A stretch of 49,856 nucleotides of DNA from Methylobacterium oxalidis. GTDB taxonomy: Bacteria; Pseudomonadota; Alphaproteobacteria; Rhizobiales; Beijerinckiaceae. Under the pieces are notes generated by a model. The model searched no databases, had not been told where the DNA came from, and was given only the letters and a program-made list of their open reading frames with translations. The stretch covers positions 1-49,856 of the forward strand of contig NZ_BJZU01000007.1 in NCBI RefSeq assembly GCF_007992195.1. Reading direction: 5' to 3'. Positions 1 to 8,963 of the stretch are shown here, in pieces; position 1 is the first letter of the stretch; each line of letters begins with the position of its first letter. Position numbers and translations under genes: made by a program.

Positions 1-1
1 C

Positions 2-211
2 ATCGGGTACGCGGCCGACCCCTACGACTGCGCCGAAGGGGCGGACGCGCTGGTCCTGGTGACCGAGTGGGACGCGTTCCGGGCGCTCGACTTCGATCGG
101 CTGAAGGCGGTCATGGCCGAACCTGTGGTTGTCGACCTGCGCAACGTCTACCGCCCCGAGGACATGGGCCGCCGAGGTCTCAGATACACCAGCGTCGGAC
201 GCCAAATGTAA
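2..211 (+). CDS. ugd: UDP-glucose 6-dehydrogenase, C-terminal end (partial)
   Basis: The window opens inside this gene; only the last 69 codons and the TAA stop are present. The tail carries the C-terminal signature of UDP-glucose/GDP-mannose dehydrogenases: an ADALVLVTEWDAFRALDF stretch, then VVDLRNVYRPEDM and the short YTSVGR end. The enzyme oxidises UDP-glucose to UDP-glucuronate with two NAD+ in the cytoplasm. It lies at the edge of a polysaccharide block that also holds a UDP-glucuronate 4-epimerase (6,688-7,683), so the two could act in sequence to make UDP-galacturonate. This segment is GC-rich like the chromosome, while the next gene is AT-richer, so the change in composition falls just after this stop. 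Confidence 0.85.
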   Translation: MGYAADPYDCAEGADALVLVTEWDAFRALDFDRLKAVMAEPVVVDLRNVYRPEDMGRRGLRYTSVGRQM

Positions 212-383
212 AACAGCTCAAATCACCGAATACAAGCTCAGTCATTCTGACGCAATAACATACCGGCGCGCGTGAGAGATGACGCGCCCCTAAGCAACAT
301 CGACTTATCCACAACAAGACGAACACAATACGGGCGGACCAGCTTCTCAGAAGTTTGACTCCGAACCATTGGAGATAATTCCC

Positions 384-3300
384 GTGGCGAAATTAGCTTT
401 CCGTTTTCCGCAACCTTCGACAATCTCAGCCCGGAAGAAATTGATCGCGCAAGCACGAGAAATCTCGAGAAGCATTTACTTCGACAAGCATTACTACGCA
501 AAAATATCCGGCATTTCGACTGACGTAGACCCAGCTGTACATTATATCACCGTCGGAGCGGATCTCCGCCTCAATCCATCGGAACACTTTGACACCAGTT
601 TCTATCTCGACAGGTACACTGACGTACGTCAAAGCGCAGAAAATCCGCTAGTCCATTATCTTCAACATGGCTCGAGCGAAGGGCGGCTTCCAAGTCTATC
701 CTTCGACCGGGAACTATTCCTACTTCATCATCCCGATCTTCCCAAAAGTGGCAATGATGCTGCCGCTAGCTGCCTCCGTCTTCATGGGTCCTACCGATGG
801 CAGTCGCCCGATAAGCCATTGTGGCATTCCCAACCACTATTTAACGCTGCCTGGTATCTCGCCTCGTCACCAGATCTCTCTATCAACCTGGAGGACGCGC
901 TCCACCACTATCTGAAGATTGGCTGGTTGGAAGGCAGAGATCCAAACCCTCTATTCGATACCGATTGGTATCTTGCAGCACACAAAGATGTGGCCGCGGC
1001 AGGAATGAACCCACTCGTTCACTATCAATCCGCCGGCTACCTCGAGAGCCGACGACCCAATCCTCTTTTCGATATCGATTGGTATTTGAACGCCTATCCC
1101 GACATCAGACGGGAGAGAGTCGATCCTCTTCAGCACTTCATAAGACACGGAGAAGCTGAGGGCCGTGACCCACATCCGAGATTTAGCACTCGGTGGTATA
1201 AGGGTGCGTATCCAGAAAGTGCATCCTACGCGTGGGGTGTCTTCGCGTACTACTTCCGCATCGGACGAGCGAACGGCACCAAGCCTCATCCTGAACTCGC
1301 CGACCTGCTTATCGTTCCCCCGAAGAGTCAACAAAATGTATCACTTGTTGAAAGACCGCCTGCAACCACCATTAGCACTTACGACTCGTGGCTCGAAGTA
1401 AATCCGTTCTCAAGCCGAGACCGTATGTCGTTGGTGAAGCGACTGGATGTAAGCCAATCACAGCTTCCGCTGATTTCAGTTGTAATGCCGGTATTCAAGT
1501 CAAACAAATCTCACTTGATATCTGCAATTGAAAGCGTAATCGATCAAATATACTCTAACTGGGAACTTTGCATCTGCGACGACGCCAGCAACGACGAAGG
1601 AATTACGCATCTCCTTAAGAGATATTCGGGGATGGACAGTCGAATAAAATTCACGACGTCCCCCACAAACGAGAACATCAGTGCAGCAACAAATAGAGCA
1701 ATGTCGCTTGCAACCGGCGAAATAGTCGCCTTGCTTGACCACGACGATCTTCTTCACCCGGCGGCGCTCGGGGAAATCGCACTTTGCTACAGCAATAATC
1801 CCAATGTCGATATCGTATATAGCGATGACGACAAGATTAATTTGGAAAACAAGAGGTACGCGCCCCAGTTTAAGCCAGGCTGGAGCCCGATACTACTGCT
1901 TAGCTTCATGTACATGAGCCATCTTTTTACGTTCCGAAGAAACCTATTCGATAAAGTTGGCGGATTCCGACTCGGTTTTGAGGGTTGTCAGGATTTCGAC
2001 TTGGCATTACGCATGAGCGAGATTGCACGAACTGTCGAGCGTATTCCTCAAGTACTTTATCATTGGCGAGCGGCTGAGGGGTCTACCGCACTGAGCGCGG
2101 ACACCAAGCCGGAAGCATTCGCACGAGGTCAGCGTGCTGTACAAGAGGCGTTCGATCGCCGTGGGATAAAAGCTAAAGTAGCACAACCGTCGTTCGCCAA
2201 AGCGGCGCGCCTCGGCATATTTGAACCAATCTTCCCGGACGACGGGCCGAAGGTTACAATAATCATACCAACCAGAGACAAAGTGGAGCTTCTTCGCAGA
2301 TGCGTCGACTCAATCAGACTCACGAAATACAAAAATTACGACATTCTGATAGTTGACAATGAAAGTTCCGAACCGGAAACATTGACCTACTTGGCGAACT
2401 GTGACGCCGAAATTCTGCGAATTGCGTCTCCAGAAACCGGTTTTAGCTTCTCTCACCTTATAAATGCTGGCGTGGCAGCAGCCGCGGGAGAGTATGTACT
2501 CTTACTCAATAATGACACTGAGGTTATTAGCCCAGGGTGGCTTTCACAGATGGTCGGGTACGCTCAAATGGAGCAGGTTGGCGCCGTCGGCGCACGGCTT
2601 ATGTATGAAGACAGCCGGCTACAGCACGGCGGGATTACACACGGCCTGCACGAAGGAATGGCAGGTCACTCCTTCAAACTACTTGCGAATTACGACCATG
2701 GGTACATGTCTCTTGCGAAAGTGAGCCGAGAAACTGCAGGTGTGACTGCTGCCTGTATGCTGACGCCGCGCCACTTGTTCATACGCATGGGTGGACTGGA
2801 CGCAAACAACTTCAATGTTGCATACAACGACGTTGATTATTGCTACAGGTTGGTCGACGCGGGCTATTTCTGCGTCCAGTGCGCATCCGCTGAATTGTAT
2901 CACTACGAAGGCAAAACGCGCGGTTTTAGCGACAATCCCCTCGAGGAACTCGCCATGAGGAAAAAGTATTCCGCGCGGGTTGATAAATGGTACAATCCAA
3001 ATCTTTCCTTAAAAAATGAGCAGTTCGAGGTAGCGAGGCACCATCTGCACGTTCCCTCCGATGAAACACCACGAGTTCTGTTCGTTAGTCACAATCTCAA
3101 TCATGAAGGAGCCCCAAACAGCCTCTTCGAACTCTCGAACGGGCTGAAAACTATCCAGGCCGTCGATCCAGTCGTCATATCACCGTATGATGGACCGCTG
3201 AAGGACCGTTACGGAGCGGCGGGAATACCAGTTCACATCACACGCACTCCACTGACCGATTGGCCAGCCGAGGAAGCTTGGAACGCAGAAATCAAGCGCA

Positions 3301-4223
3301 TGGCGCAGTCCTTTCTGTACGCAGGAATCCAAGTCGTTGTCGCTAATACCGCCGACAGCTTTTGGGCCGTAGAGGTTGCACGAGTTGCAAACTTACCCTG
3401 TATTTGGATTATTCGCGAAAGTGAACCATGGCAGACCTACTTCTCGCACTTCCCTACCCACATTTCCAATGCGGCGTACAATGCATTCGATTATCCCTAC
3501 AAGACTGTCTTCGTTGCTCGCTCAACAATGGATGCTTGGCGTCCCCTCGACAGCCGGCATTCCTTTAGCCTAATCAGGAATGGCCTCGACACTGAGAAGC
3601 TTGTTCAATCCTTCGAGGGTCTTGATCGCAATAAATGCAGAGAAATGATGGGAGTTGCAGATGACGTTTGTGTATTCACATGCGTTGGCACAATCTCAAG
3701 CCGGAAGGGCCAGATTGATCTCATTGAAGCGTATACAGCACTGAACCCAGAACTGGCGAGGAGGGCGGCTATTTTCCTCGTCGGCGACAGGCCAGGCGAT
3801 TACAGCAGTCAGTTGCACAACATAATCCGAGACCTCCCCGAGGAGTTGAGCAGTCGCATACATGTTATTCCAGAGACACCTGCTGCTCGAAGCTATCTGG
3901 TAGGATCGGATGTCTTCGTTTGCAGTTCCCGTGTGGAGAGCTATCCGAGAGTAACGCTCGAGGCTATGGCCGCCGGTCTCCCATTAATCTCAACTGGAGT
4001 GTGGGGTATCCGCGAGCAAGTTCGCAAAGACTATAATGCTTTTCTCTACGAGCCCGGGGACACAGGCGCATTGGCGACGCACATGAAAAATATGATCAAC
4101 GAGCCTGAAATGCGGACGTTGTTCGCTTCTCGTTCTAAACCGGTGTTCCAAAGTCTGCCGGATTTCGCTTTCATGCGTGACAGCTACAGAGTAATTATAA
4201 GCGAAGCAGTCGGAACTAGATAA
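384..4223 (+). CDS. Triple-domain glycosyltransferase (GT2-GT2-GT4) with N-terminal 38-residue repeats
   Basis: Large cytoplasmic glycosyltransferase of 1,279 residues. The frame is open from a TTG at 369, but a GGAG at 371-374 sits 9 bases before GTG 384, so 384 is the better start. Residues about 30-305 hold roughly seven degenerate repeats of about 38 residues (pattern FDxxWYLxxxPDVxxxGxxPLxHYxxxGxxEGRxPNPxF). A first GT2 domain follows at about 360-585 (ISVVMPVFKS, LLDHDDLL), a second at about 622-875 (VTIIIPTRDKVELLRRC, LLLNNDTEV, NDVDYCYR), and a GT4-like domain at about 895-1,270 (FVSHNLNHEGAPNS, GTISSRKGQ, SSRVESYPRVTLEAMAAGLP). It probably adds several sugars of one repeat unit in surface or exopolysaccharide synthesis; the sugars are not predictable. 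Base composition is clearly AT-richer than the chromosome, which suggests acquisition by transfer. Confidence 0.9.
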   Translation: MAKLAFRFPQPSTISARKKLIAQAREISRSIYFDKHYYAKISGISTDVDPAVHYITVGADLRLNPSEHFDTSFYLDRYTDVRQSAENPLVHYLQHGSSEGRLPSLSFDRELFLLHHPDLPKSGNDAAASCLRLHGSYRWQSPDKPLWHSQPLFNAAWYLASSPDLSINLEDALHHYLKIGWLEGRDPNPLFDTDWYLAAHKDVAAAGMNPLVHYQSAGYLESRRPNPLFDIDWYLNAYPDIRRERVDPLQHFIRHGEAEGRDPHPRFSTRWYKGAYPESASYAWGVFAYYFRIGRANGTKPHPELADLLIVPPKSQQNVSLVERPPATTISTYDSWLEVNPFSSRDRMSLVKRLDVSQSQLPLISVVMPVFKSNKSHLISAIESVIDQIYSNWELCICDDASNDEGITHLLKRYSGMDSRIKFTTSPTNENISAATNRAMSLATGEIVALLDHDDLLHPAALGEIALCYSNNPNVDIVYSDDDKINLENKRYAPQFKPGWSPILLLSFMYMSHLFTFRRNLFDKVGGFRLGFEGCQDFDLALRMSEIARTVERIPQVLYHWRAAEGSTALSADTKPEAFARGQRAVQEAFDRRGIKAKVAQPSFAKAARLGIFEPIFPDDGPKVTIIIPTRDKVELLRRCVDSIRLTKYKNYDILIVDNESSEPETLTYLANCDAEILRIASPETGFSFSHLINAGVAAAAGEYVLLLNNDTEVISPGWLSQMVGYAQMEQVGAVGARLMYEDSRLQHGGITHGLHEGMAGHSFKLLANYDHGYMSLAKVSRETAGVTAACMLTPRHLFIRMGGLDANNFNVAYNDVDYCYRLVDAGYFCVQCASAELYHYEGKTRGFSDNPLEELAMRKKYSARVDKWYNPNLSLKNEQFEVARHHLHVPSDETPRVLFVSHNLNHEGAPNSLFELSNGLKTIQAVDPVVISPYDGPLKDRYGAAGIPVHITRTPLTDWPAEEAWNAEIKRMAQSFLYAGIQVVVANTADSFWAVEVARVANLPCIWIIRESEPWQTYFSHFPTHISNAAYNAFDYPYKTVFVARSTMDAWRPLDSRHSFSLIRNGLDTEKLVQSFEGLDRNKCREMMGVADDVCVFTCVGTISSRKGQIDLIEAYTALNPELARRAAIFLVGDRPGDYSSQLHNIIRDLPEELSSRIHVIPETPAARSYLVGSDVFVCSSRVESYPRVTLEAMAAGLPLISTGVWGIREQVRKDYNAFLYEPGDTGALATHMKNMINEPEMRTLFASRSKPVFQSLPDFAFMRDSYRVIISEAVGTR

Positions 4224-4288
4224 CGCAGAATTTTTTTCTCGTGTCCCGCCTTGGCTCAGAGAAGCATTAGAGAAGACTGTCGCTAAAG

Positions 4289-4316
4289 GGTCCCACCCGC
4301 AATCATCGGGGGGACC
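4289..4316 (+). terminator. Candidate weak terminator after the glycosyltransferase
   Basis: An imperfect hairpin pairs GGTCCC-A-CCCG with CGGG-GGGACC around the loop CAATCAT, with one bulged A. It is followed by TTAAAG rather than a T run, so it is at best a weak intrinsic terminator, 66 bases after the stop. Confidence 0.3.
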
Positions 4317-4494
4317 TTAAAGTCGACGCCTAAGCTACGTGCTCGTTCGAGGTGGCCTAGTGTTACCGAAACTCTCAGTCGGTGGGATCTGTGATGTAAT
4401 AGTAATGAATTTTGATAATCTGCTTTGATTTTGAAAATGCGCGTTACATTGGCGAGCTCGGGCTCTACTGCTGAATCAGGAGTTAAATGTAATC

Positions 4495-6327
4495 ATGTGT
4501 GGAATCGCGGGCTACATCGATCCGAACGCTCCGCTTGGTCTGCTCGACCGCCAACTTGGCTGCATCATGCATCGGGGGCCTGACGGAGAAGGCCGTTACG
4601 AAGCAGGTGCACTTCATCTAGGAATGCGCCGCCTCTCCATCATTGACCTAGCAGGCGGTTGGCAACCGCTTTACAGCCGTGAAGGTCAAGTTGTCGCCTT
4701 CCAAAACGGCGAGATCTACAACTTCAAAGCGCTACGGAACGCTCTGGAAGCCCGCGGTTACTCATTTGTTTCACATAGTGATACCGAGGTTCTGGCCCAC
4801 GGATATGATGCCTGGGGAATCGAGGGCCTTTTAGATCGCGTGGATGGCATGTTCGCCCTCGCAATAGCTGACTTAGACCGGCGAGTTCTACATCTTGCTC
4901 GTGACCGGTTCGGTGAGAAGCCGCTGTACTTCGCATTCAAACCAGGACATTTCGTTTATGGTTCCTCGCTGAAATCCGTTGCAATAACGCCTTGGATCAG
5001 AGGCGAGGTGAACGCTTGGGCAGTTCACCGCTATCTTGCCAGCCACTTCGTTAGCGGACGGCAAACGTTGTTGTCTGACGTTTCCAAGGTGCTACCCGGC
5101 GAACGTCTGGAAATTAATTTTGATGCTGCTCATGAACCCCGCTTGTACCGCTACTATCGGCCGCAGCTTGAACCTTCGCGCGAGGCTTCAGTAGATGAAA
5201 TCCGATCTCTGCTTGAGGAAGCGGTTGAGAGTCGATTAGTCTCCGATGTGCCCGTCGGGTTGTTTCTATCAGGGGGAATTGATAGCTCCCTTATTGCAGC
5301 ACTCGCAGCCCGTCGGCACTCGGACGTGGAGGCGTTTTGTATCGGGTTCGATGATCCTACTGCGGACGAAAGTTCTCATGCCGAGTCTGTAGCACGTCAT
5401 CTTGGCATTAAATTAAACACCTTTCACTTCGACTCTCGGCGGTTCAGTGAACTTCTCCCAGTTGTCTGTGCGGCACTTGACGAGCCTATCGGAGATCAAG
5501 CGCTGCTTCCTGTTCACTGGTTAGCACACGCAGCAGCGTCAAAAGTGAAGGTTGTGCTCTCAGGTGAGGGAGCTGATGAGATATTCGGTGGATACAGCTA
5601 TTACGCCAGCCGCGCTCGCCAGTTAATTGGTGACTTCTCAGCGGCATACTCCGCGGCTCATGATGTCCGCAGCATGGCTCCTGGGCTTCTGGTGGAATCA
5701 GCTGGAGAGACACAGTCTGGATTTCCGCTCCTTACCTATTTGCATGAACGTGAATCGGCAGTGCCCCACGCGGGTTCAGAGCCTGATAAATTTGAACGAG
5801 ATCTCGTAGAATGGCTTACTTCTGCGCATGATCCCGTCCAGCGAATGGGAGCTGCTGATCTTGCGAGCTGGTTGCCTGATGATCTTTTGATTAAAGCGGA
5901 TCGGATGACTATGGCCGCCAGTATTGAGGGTCGTGCGCCGTTTTTATCGCGGAAAATTGTTGAGCGCGCGCTCAGTCTTCCTCCGCACCAAAAATACCTT
6001 GGTCAGGAAAGCAAAGTTTTACTGCGTGAGTTAGCGCGGAGCCTTTTGCCCCGAGATATCATTGATCGTAAGAAACACGGATTCGTGCTCCCTATGGCGG
6101 ATTGGGTACAAGATTGGTTCAGATTAAATGGTGGCTTCTCTGCATATGTACGTCAGGGTATAGGCCTTGGTCTTGACCCGGTTGCTCTTACGGAAATTCA
6201 TAGGGCGCCCGGCAATCACAGCCGGGAACGGCTATGGTTCGCCCTCATCGCGTTGATTGAATGGTGGACCTCATTCAACCGCGACGTAACTGCGGCCCGA
6301 AGCCCACTTAGCTCAAAGCTTGCCTAG
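4495..6327 (+). CDS. asnB: Asparagine synthase (glutamine-hydrolysing), AsnB type
   Basis: 610 residues, full length for the family. The N-terminus MCGIAGYID gives Cys2 as the glutaminase nucleophile after removal of Met1; the class II amidotransferase domain spans about 2-215 (HRGPDGEG, QNGEIYN). The synthetase domain carries the ATP-pyrophosphatase loop SGGIDSS at 259-265 and the late motif KADRMTMAASIEGRAPFL. It transfers glutamine nitrogen to an activated carboxylate. Within a polysaccharide block the substrate may be a uronic acid or an amino-acid decoration instead of free aspartate, as for other AsnB-like proteins in such loci. AGGAG at 4,480-4,484 precedes ATG 4,495. Codon use is AT-richer than the chromosome, as in its neighbours. 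Confidence 0.9.
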   Translation: MCGIAGYIDPNAPLGLLDRQLGCIMHRGPDGEGRYEAGALHLGMRRLSIIDLAGGWQPLYSREGQVVAFQNGEIYNFKALRNALEARGYSFVSHSDTEVLAHGYDAWGIEGLLDRVDGMFALAIADLDRRVLHLARDRFGEKPLYFAFKPGHFVYGSSLKSVAITPWIRGEVNAWAVHRYLASHFVSGRQTLLSDVSKVLPGERLEINFDAAHEPRLYRYYRPQLEPSREASVDEIRSLLEEAVESRLVSDVPVGLFLSGGIDSSLIAALAARRHSDVEAFCIGFDDPTADESSHAESVARHLGIKLNTFHFDSRRFSELLPVVCAALDEPIGDQALLPVHWLAHAAASKVKVVLSGEGADEIFGGYSYYASRARQLIGDFSAAYSAAHDVRSMAPGLLVESAGETQSGFPLLTYLHERESAVPHAGSEPDKFERDLVEWLTSAHDPVQRMGAADLASWLPDDLLIKADRMTMAASIEGRAPFLSRKIVERALSLPPHQKYLGQESKVLLRELARSLLPRDIIDRKKHGFVLPMADWVQDWFRLNGGFSAYVRQGIGLGLDPVALTEIHRAPGNHSRERLWFALIALIEWWTSFNRDVTAARSPLSSKLA

Positions 6328-6506
6328 CCAATGTGTTTGACTTTCGTGACATCCTCGGAGGTCACCCAGCGCAGCAGGCTGTCCATAAAGTTCCATAATG
6401 AGGCAATTTCGCCAGCCTGGCTGTCGGAAATTTGTAGAAACTGGGGAACTTTATTCAGTACGCGTACTACGGCGTTGCGGCGTGTGAGGATCTTGCTCGC
6501 CTGACG
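6324..6506 (-). pseudogene. Possible minus-strand gene relict, C-terminal end only
   Basis: Reading the complement back from TAG 6,326-6,324 gives 60 open codons before a TGA at 6,509-6,507. The translation looks protein-like (LNKVPQFLQ, IASLWNFMDSLLRWVTSED, KVKHIG) and has no start codon with a ribosome binding site. Its stop overlaps the stop of asnB on the other strand by two bases. I do not recognise the family. It could be the tail of a gene removed when the polysaccharide block was rearranged, or a chance open frame. Confidence 0.22.
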
Positions 6507-6687
6507 TCATTAGGTAGGTTGGTCTGCACAGCCGAGGTAGCACATGCCGAGGCTCATTGGGGGTGCGCACCGCAGTTCCGGTGCGCATTGCTGGCCCAGA
6601 TTGGGCGGAGATTTTCGCGGAAACTCTGCGAATGCACCCGCTTATTTCTTTTTTCCAAATTCGCCGTAAGCCACCTGGGAAGAACTC
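6328..6687. other. Intergenic region before the epimerase gene
   Basis: 360 bases separate asnB from the epimerase gene. The first 180 hold the possible minus-strand relict described separately. The remainder has no open frame I can support and contains a T-rich stretch (TTTCTTTTTT near 6,646) shortly before the epimerase start, which may belong to its promoter or leader. No convincing -35/-10 pair was found. Confidence 0.4.
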
Positions 6688-7683
6688 ATGAGCACTATCC
6701 TTGTCACTGGTGCGGCTGGCTTCATTGGTTTCCATGTTGCTATGAGGCTGTCTGCACGTGGAGAAAGGGTCTTGGGCGTCGACGACTTCAACGATTACTA
6801 CGAACAGGAATTGAAAATTGCACGCGCTGGACGGCTGAGCCGAGATGCTCATGTGGACATCAGACGAGTGGACGTTGCTAATCCATCTGCAATTCGAGAT
6901 CTGATGGCCGTGGAGGATGTAGACAGGGTTATTCATCTCGCTGCGCAGGCGGGTGTGAGGTATTCGTTGGATCATCCTTTCGCCTATGAACGATCGAACA
7001 TGGCTGGTCACCTTTCAGTGCTTGAAGCCTGCCGCCATACCCCGAAATTGAATCATTTAGTGTACGCTTCGTCGAGTTCTGTTTATGGAGACCGCCCGTC
7101 TTCCGGGCAAGCATTTAAAGAGACTGATCCTGTGGATCACCCTATCTCTCTCTATGCTGCGAGCAAGCGGGCTGGAGAACTCATGAGCGACACCTACTCG
7201 CATCTTTTCAATATTCCTCAAACGGGACTGAGATTTTTTACTGTATATGGGCCGTGGGGGCGGCCTGACATGGCCTATTTCTCCTTCACTCGGAAGGCTC
7301 TTCGTGGCGAACCGGTTGCGATATTTGGTGAAGGCCGTTTACAGCGTGATTTCACTTATATTGACGACATTGTCGACGGTATCGTGGGGGTGCTAGACCG
7401 CCCCCCTCTAAATGGCGGGCATCGCATATTGAACATTGGCAACAACCAGCCGCGATCTCTAAGTGACTTCGTGAGTATCATCGAGGCTGCATGCGGACGA
7501 CCTTTAAAGAAATCGATCTTACAGATGCAACCTGGAGATGTTTCTTGCACTTGGGCGGACGTTTCTGCGATTAATGGGTTAACAGGTTACACTCCCAAAA
7601 CTTCGCTTGAGGTGGGTATCTCAGAATTTGTGAGCTGGTTCCGCTCTCGTTACACCGACGATGGAGAGGTGCGTGCAAATTAA
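6688..7683 (+). CDS. UDP-glucuronate 4-epimerase-like NAD-dependent epimerase
   Basis: 331 residues, an extended short-chain dehydrogenase/reductase. The Rossmann loop GAAGFIG is at 8-14, the FNDYYEQELK segment after strand 2 is typical of UDP-glucuronate 4-epimerases, the active-site SSSSVYG is near 128-134 and YAASK gives Tyr156 and Lys160. FFTVYGPWGRPDMA and the DFTYIDDIV segment are also typical of this group (LpsL/CapI type). The reaction interconverts UDP-glucuronate and UDP-galacturonate with enzyme-bound NAD+. UDP-glucose 6-dehydrogenase, encoded at the left edge, would make its substrate. GGGAAGAACTC lies just before ATG 6,688. The end overlaps the next gene by about 20 bases, so the two are probably co-transcribed. 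Confidence 0.85.
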   Translation: MSTILVTGAAGFIGFHVAMRLSARGERVLGVDDFNDYYEQELKIARAGRLSRDAHVDIRRVDVANPSAIRDLMAVEDVDRVIHLAAQAGVRYSLDHPFAYERSNMAGHLSVLEACRHTPKLNHLVYASSSSVYGDRPSSGQAFKETDPVDHPISLYAASKRAGELMSDTYSHLFNIPQTGLRFFTVYGPWGRPDMAYFSFTRKALRGEPVAIFGEGRLQRDFTYIDDIVDGIVGVLDRPPLNGGHRILNIGNNQPRSLSDFVSIIEAACGRPLKKSILQMQPGDVSCTWADVSAINGLTGYTPKTSLEVGISEFVSWFRSRYTDDGEVRAN

Positions 7684-8389
7684 AGATTTTTTGGCCTTCT
7701 ACGGTGATGGCGAGGGTATTTTTGGGCAGCTTATCTCAGACTATCATACTGCGGTAAGCGGGGGATCTGCCTCGCGTCTCGGTGAAATCATGACGCGGCA
7801 TGGCAGCGATAAGGCGACCTGGCACAACTACTGCCTGTTTTATGAGATTCTTTTCGGTCTCCTGCCGAGATCGCCTCAAACGATCTTCGAAGTAGGAATT
7901 GGGACTAACGATTTAGAGATCGTTGGAAATATGGGGGCGCTGGGTACGCCTGGTGCATCGCTCCGTGCATGGCGCGAAATGTTTCCCGATGCGATGATCT
8001 ATGGCGCAGATTATGATGCAAACTGTCTTTTTGATGAAAGAAATATTAGAACGTTCTATCTCGATCAGCTTGATCAATCTTCTATTAATTTAGCATGGTC
8101 GATTATGCCCCACCTTAGGTTTGACTTAGTGATTGATGACGGTTGTCACACCTACGAGGCGAATTCCACATTACTTGATGCAACTTATCTGAGGTTGCTT
8201 CCTGGCGGCCTTTACATTATCGAAGACATCTCAATGAACATTCATAACCTCTGCAAATTCGACCGATACTTGAACGCACGTGGCTGGCCTGCTTTTTTAA
8301 TGCGGCTTCCGCATCAGACGAATTGCGTTGACAACGCGATCGCCGTGGTCCGGCCTTCCCCACCATTGCCTCCCTCCTCTGTCATTTAG
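7661..8389 (+). CDS. Class I SAM-dependent methyltransferase-like protein
   Basis: 242 residues from ATG 7,661. The start lies inside the epimerase gene; a GTG at 7,673 preceded by GGAGAG is an alternative. Features are MTRHGSDKATWHNY, a glycine-rich SAM-binding strand IFEVGIGTND, YGADYD, and the acidic strand FDLVIDDGCHTYEA followed by LPGGLYIIEDI. This arrangement matches the small methyltransferases found in sugar and antibiotic clusters, whose loop IDDGxH binds a metal in some members. It probably O-methylates a sugar nucleotide or an assembled glycan. The last few residues after AIAVVRP are proline-rich (PPLPPSS) and not family-like, so the tail may have been altered where the AT-rich block ends. 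Confidence 0.7.
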   Translation: MERCVQIKDFLAFYGDGEGIFGQLISDYHTAVSGGSASRLGEIMTRHGSDKATWHNYCLFYEILFGLLPRSPQTIFEVGIGTNDLEIVGNMGALGTPGASLRAWREMFPDAMIYGADYDANCLFDERNIRTFYLDQLDQSSINLAWSIMPHLRFDLVIDDGCHTYEANSTLLDATYLRLLPGGLYIIEDISMNIHNLCKFDRYLNARGWPAFLMRLPHQTNCVDNAIAVVRPSPPLPPSSVI

Positions 8390-8963
8390 GAATAAGTTAG
8401 TTTGGGCCTGTTTCTTAGATTCGCTATGGCCTGTATCGACGGCAAGTCTACTAATGCGAGTTGGCTTCGCCACCGCGTGTTCAACATGCGCTGCCGGTCA
8501 CCTAACGGGCTTGGTGCAACATGCAGGCATCCTATCGTCCGTCTTGACTTCGTGAGGCCTGTGCAGCGCACCACGCTTCGCTTGGTATCTTCGGCAAGGG
8601 TGCCCGAATTTGCACGCTGCAAATAGGTTTTTATAGCGGGGTGCAAATGTGAGATGACCTTCGGTGGATGCGCGCGTCGTTTGGTACATCTGCAACTGGC
8701 GGAAGATGAGGGCGGTGCCGAGTGATCCTCCGGATCTGGGGCGCGGTTGAACCGTCCGCCCGCTCCGGTTCTTCCAGCATGTCCATCCACATCATCCCGC
8801 CCGGCCAGCCGCGGCAGGCTTTATCTTCGATCCACTTCCTGGCGTTGCCCGAAGCGTTTTCGAATGATCGGTGGCGCCAGGGCATATCGAAGGCATGGCG
8901 GCGCCATTGCGCTCAGGTTGCAATTTGTGGGAGACCCGCTCCCGCACGAACAAAGGGATTGCT
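8390..8963. other. Gene-poor region between two methyltransferase genes
   Basis: 574 bases with no reading frame I can support. The left half is of mixed composition. From about 8,720 the sequence becomes GC-rich and both strands have short open frames, none with a family I recognise. It marks the right border of the AT-rich block and probably contains degraded sequence. The last 30 bases include AAAGGGA, the ribosome binding site of the next gene. Confidence 0.45.
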
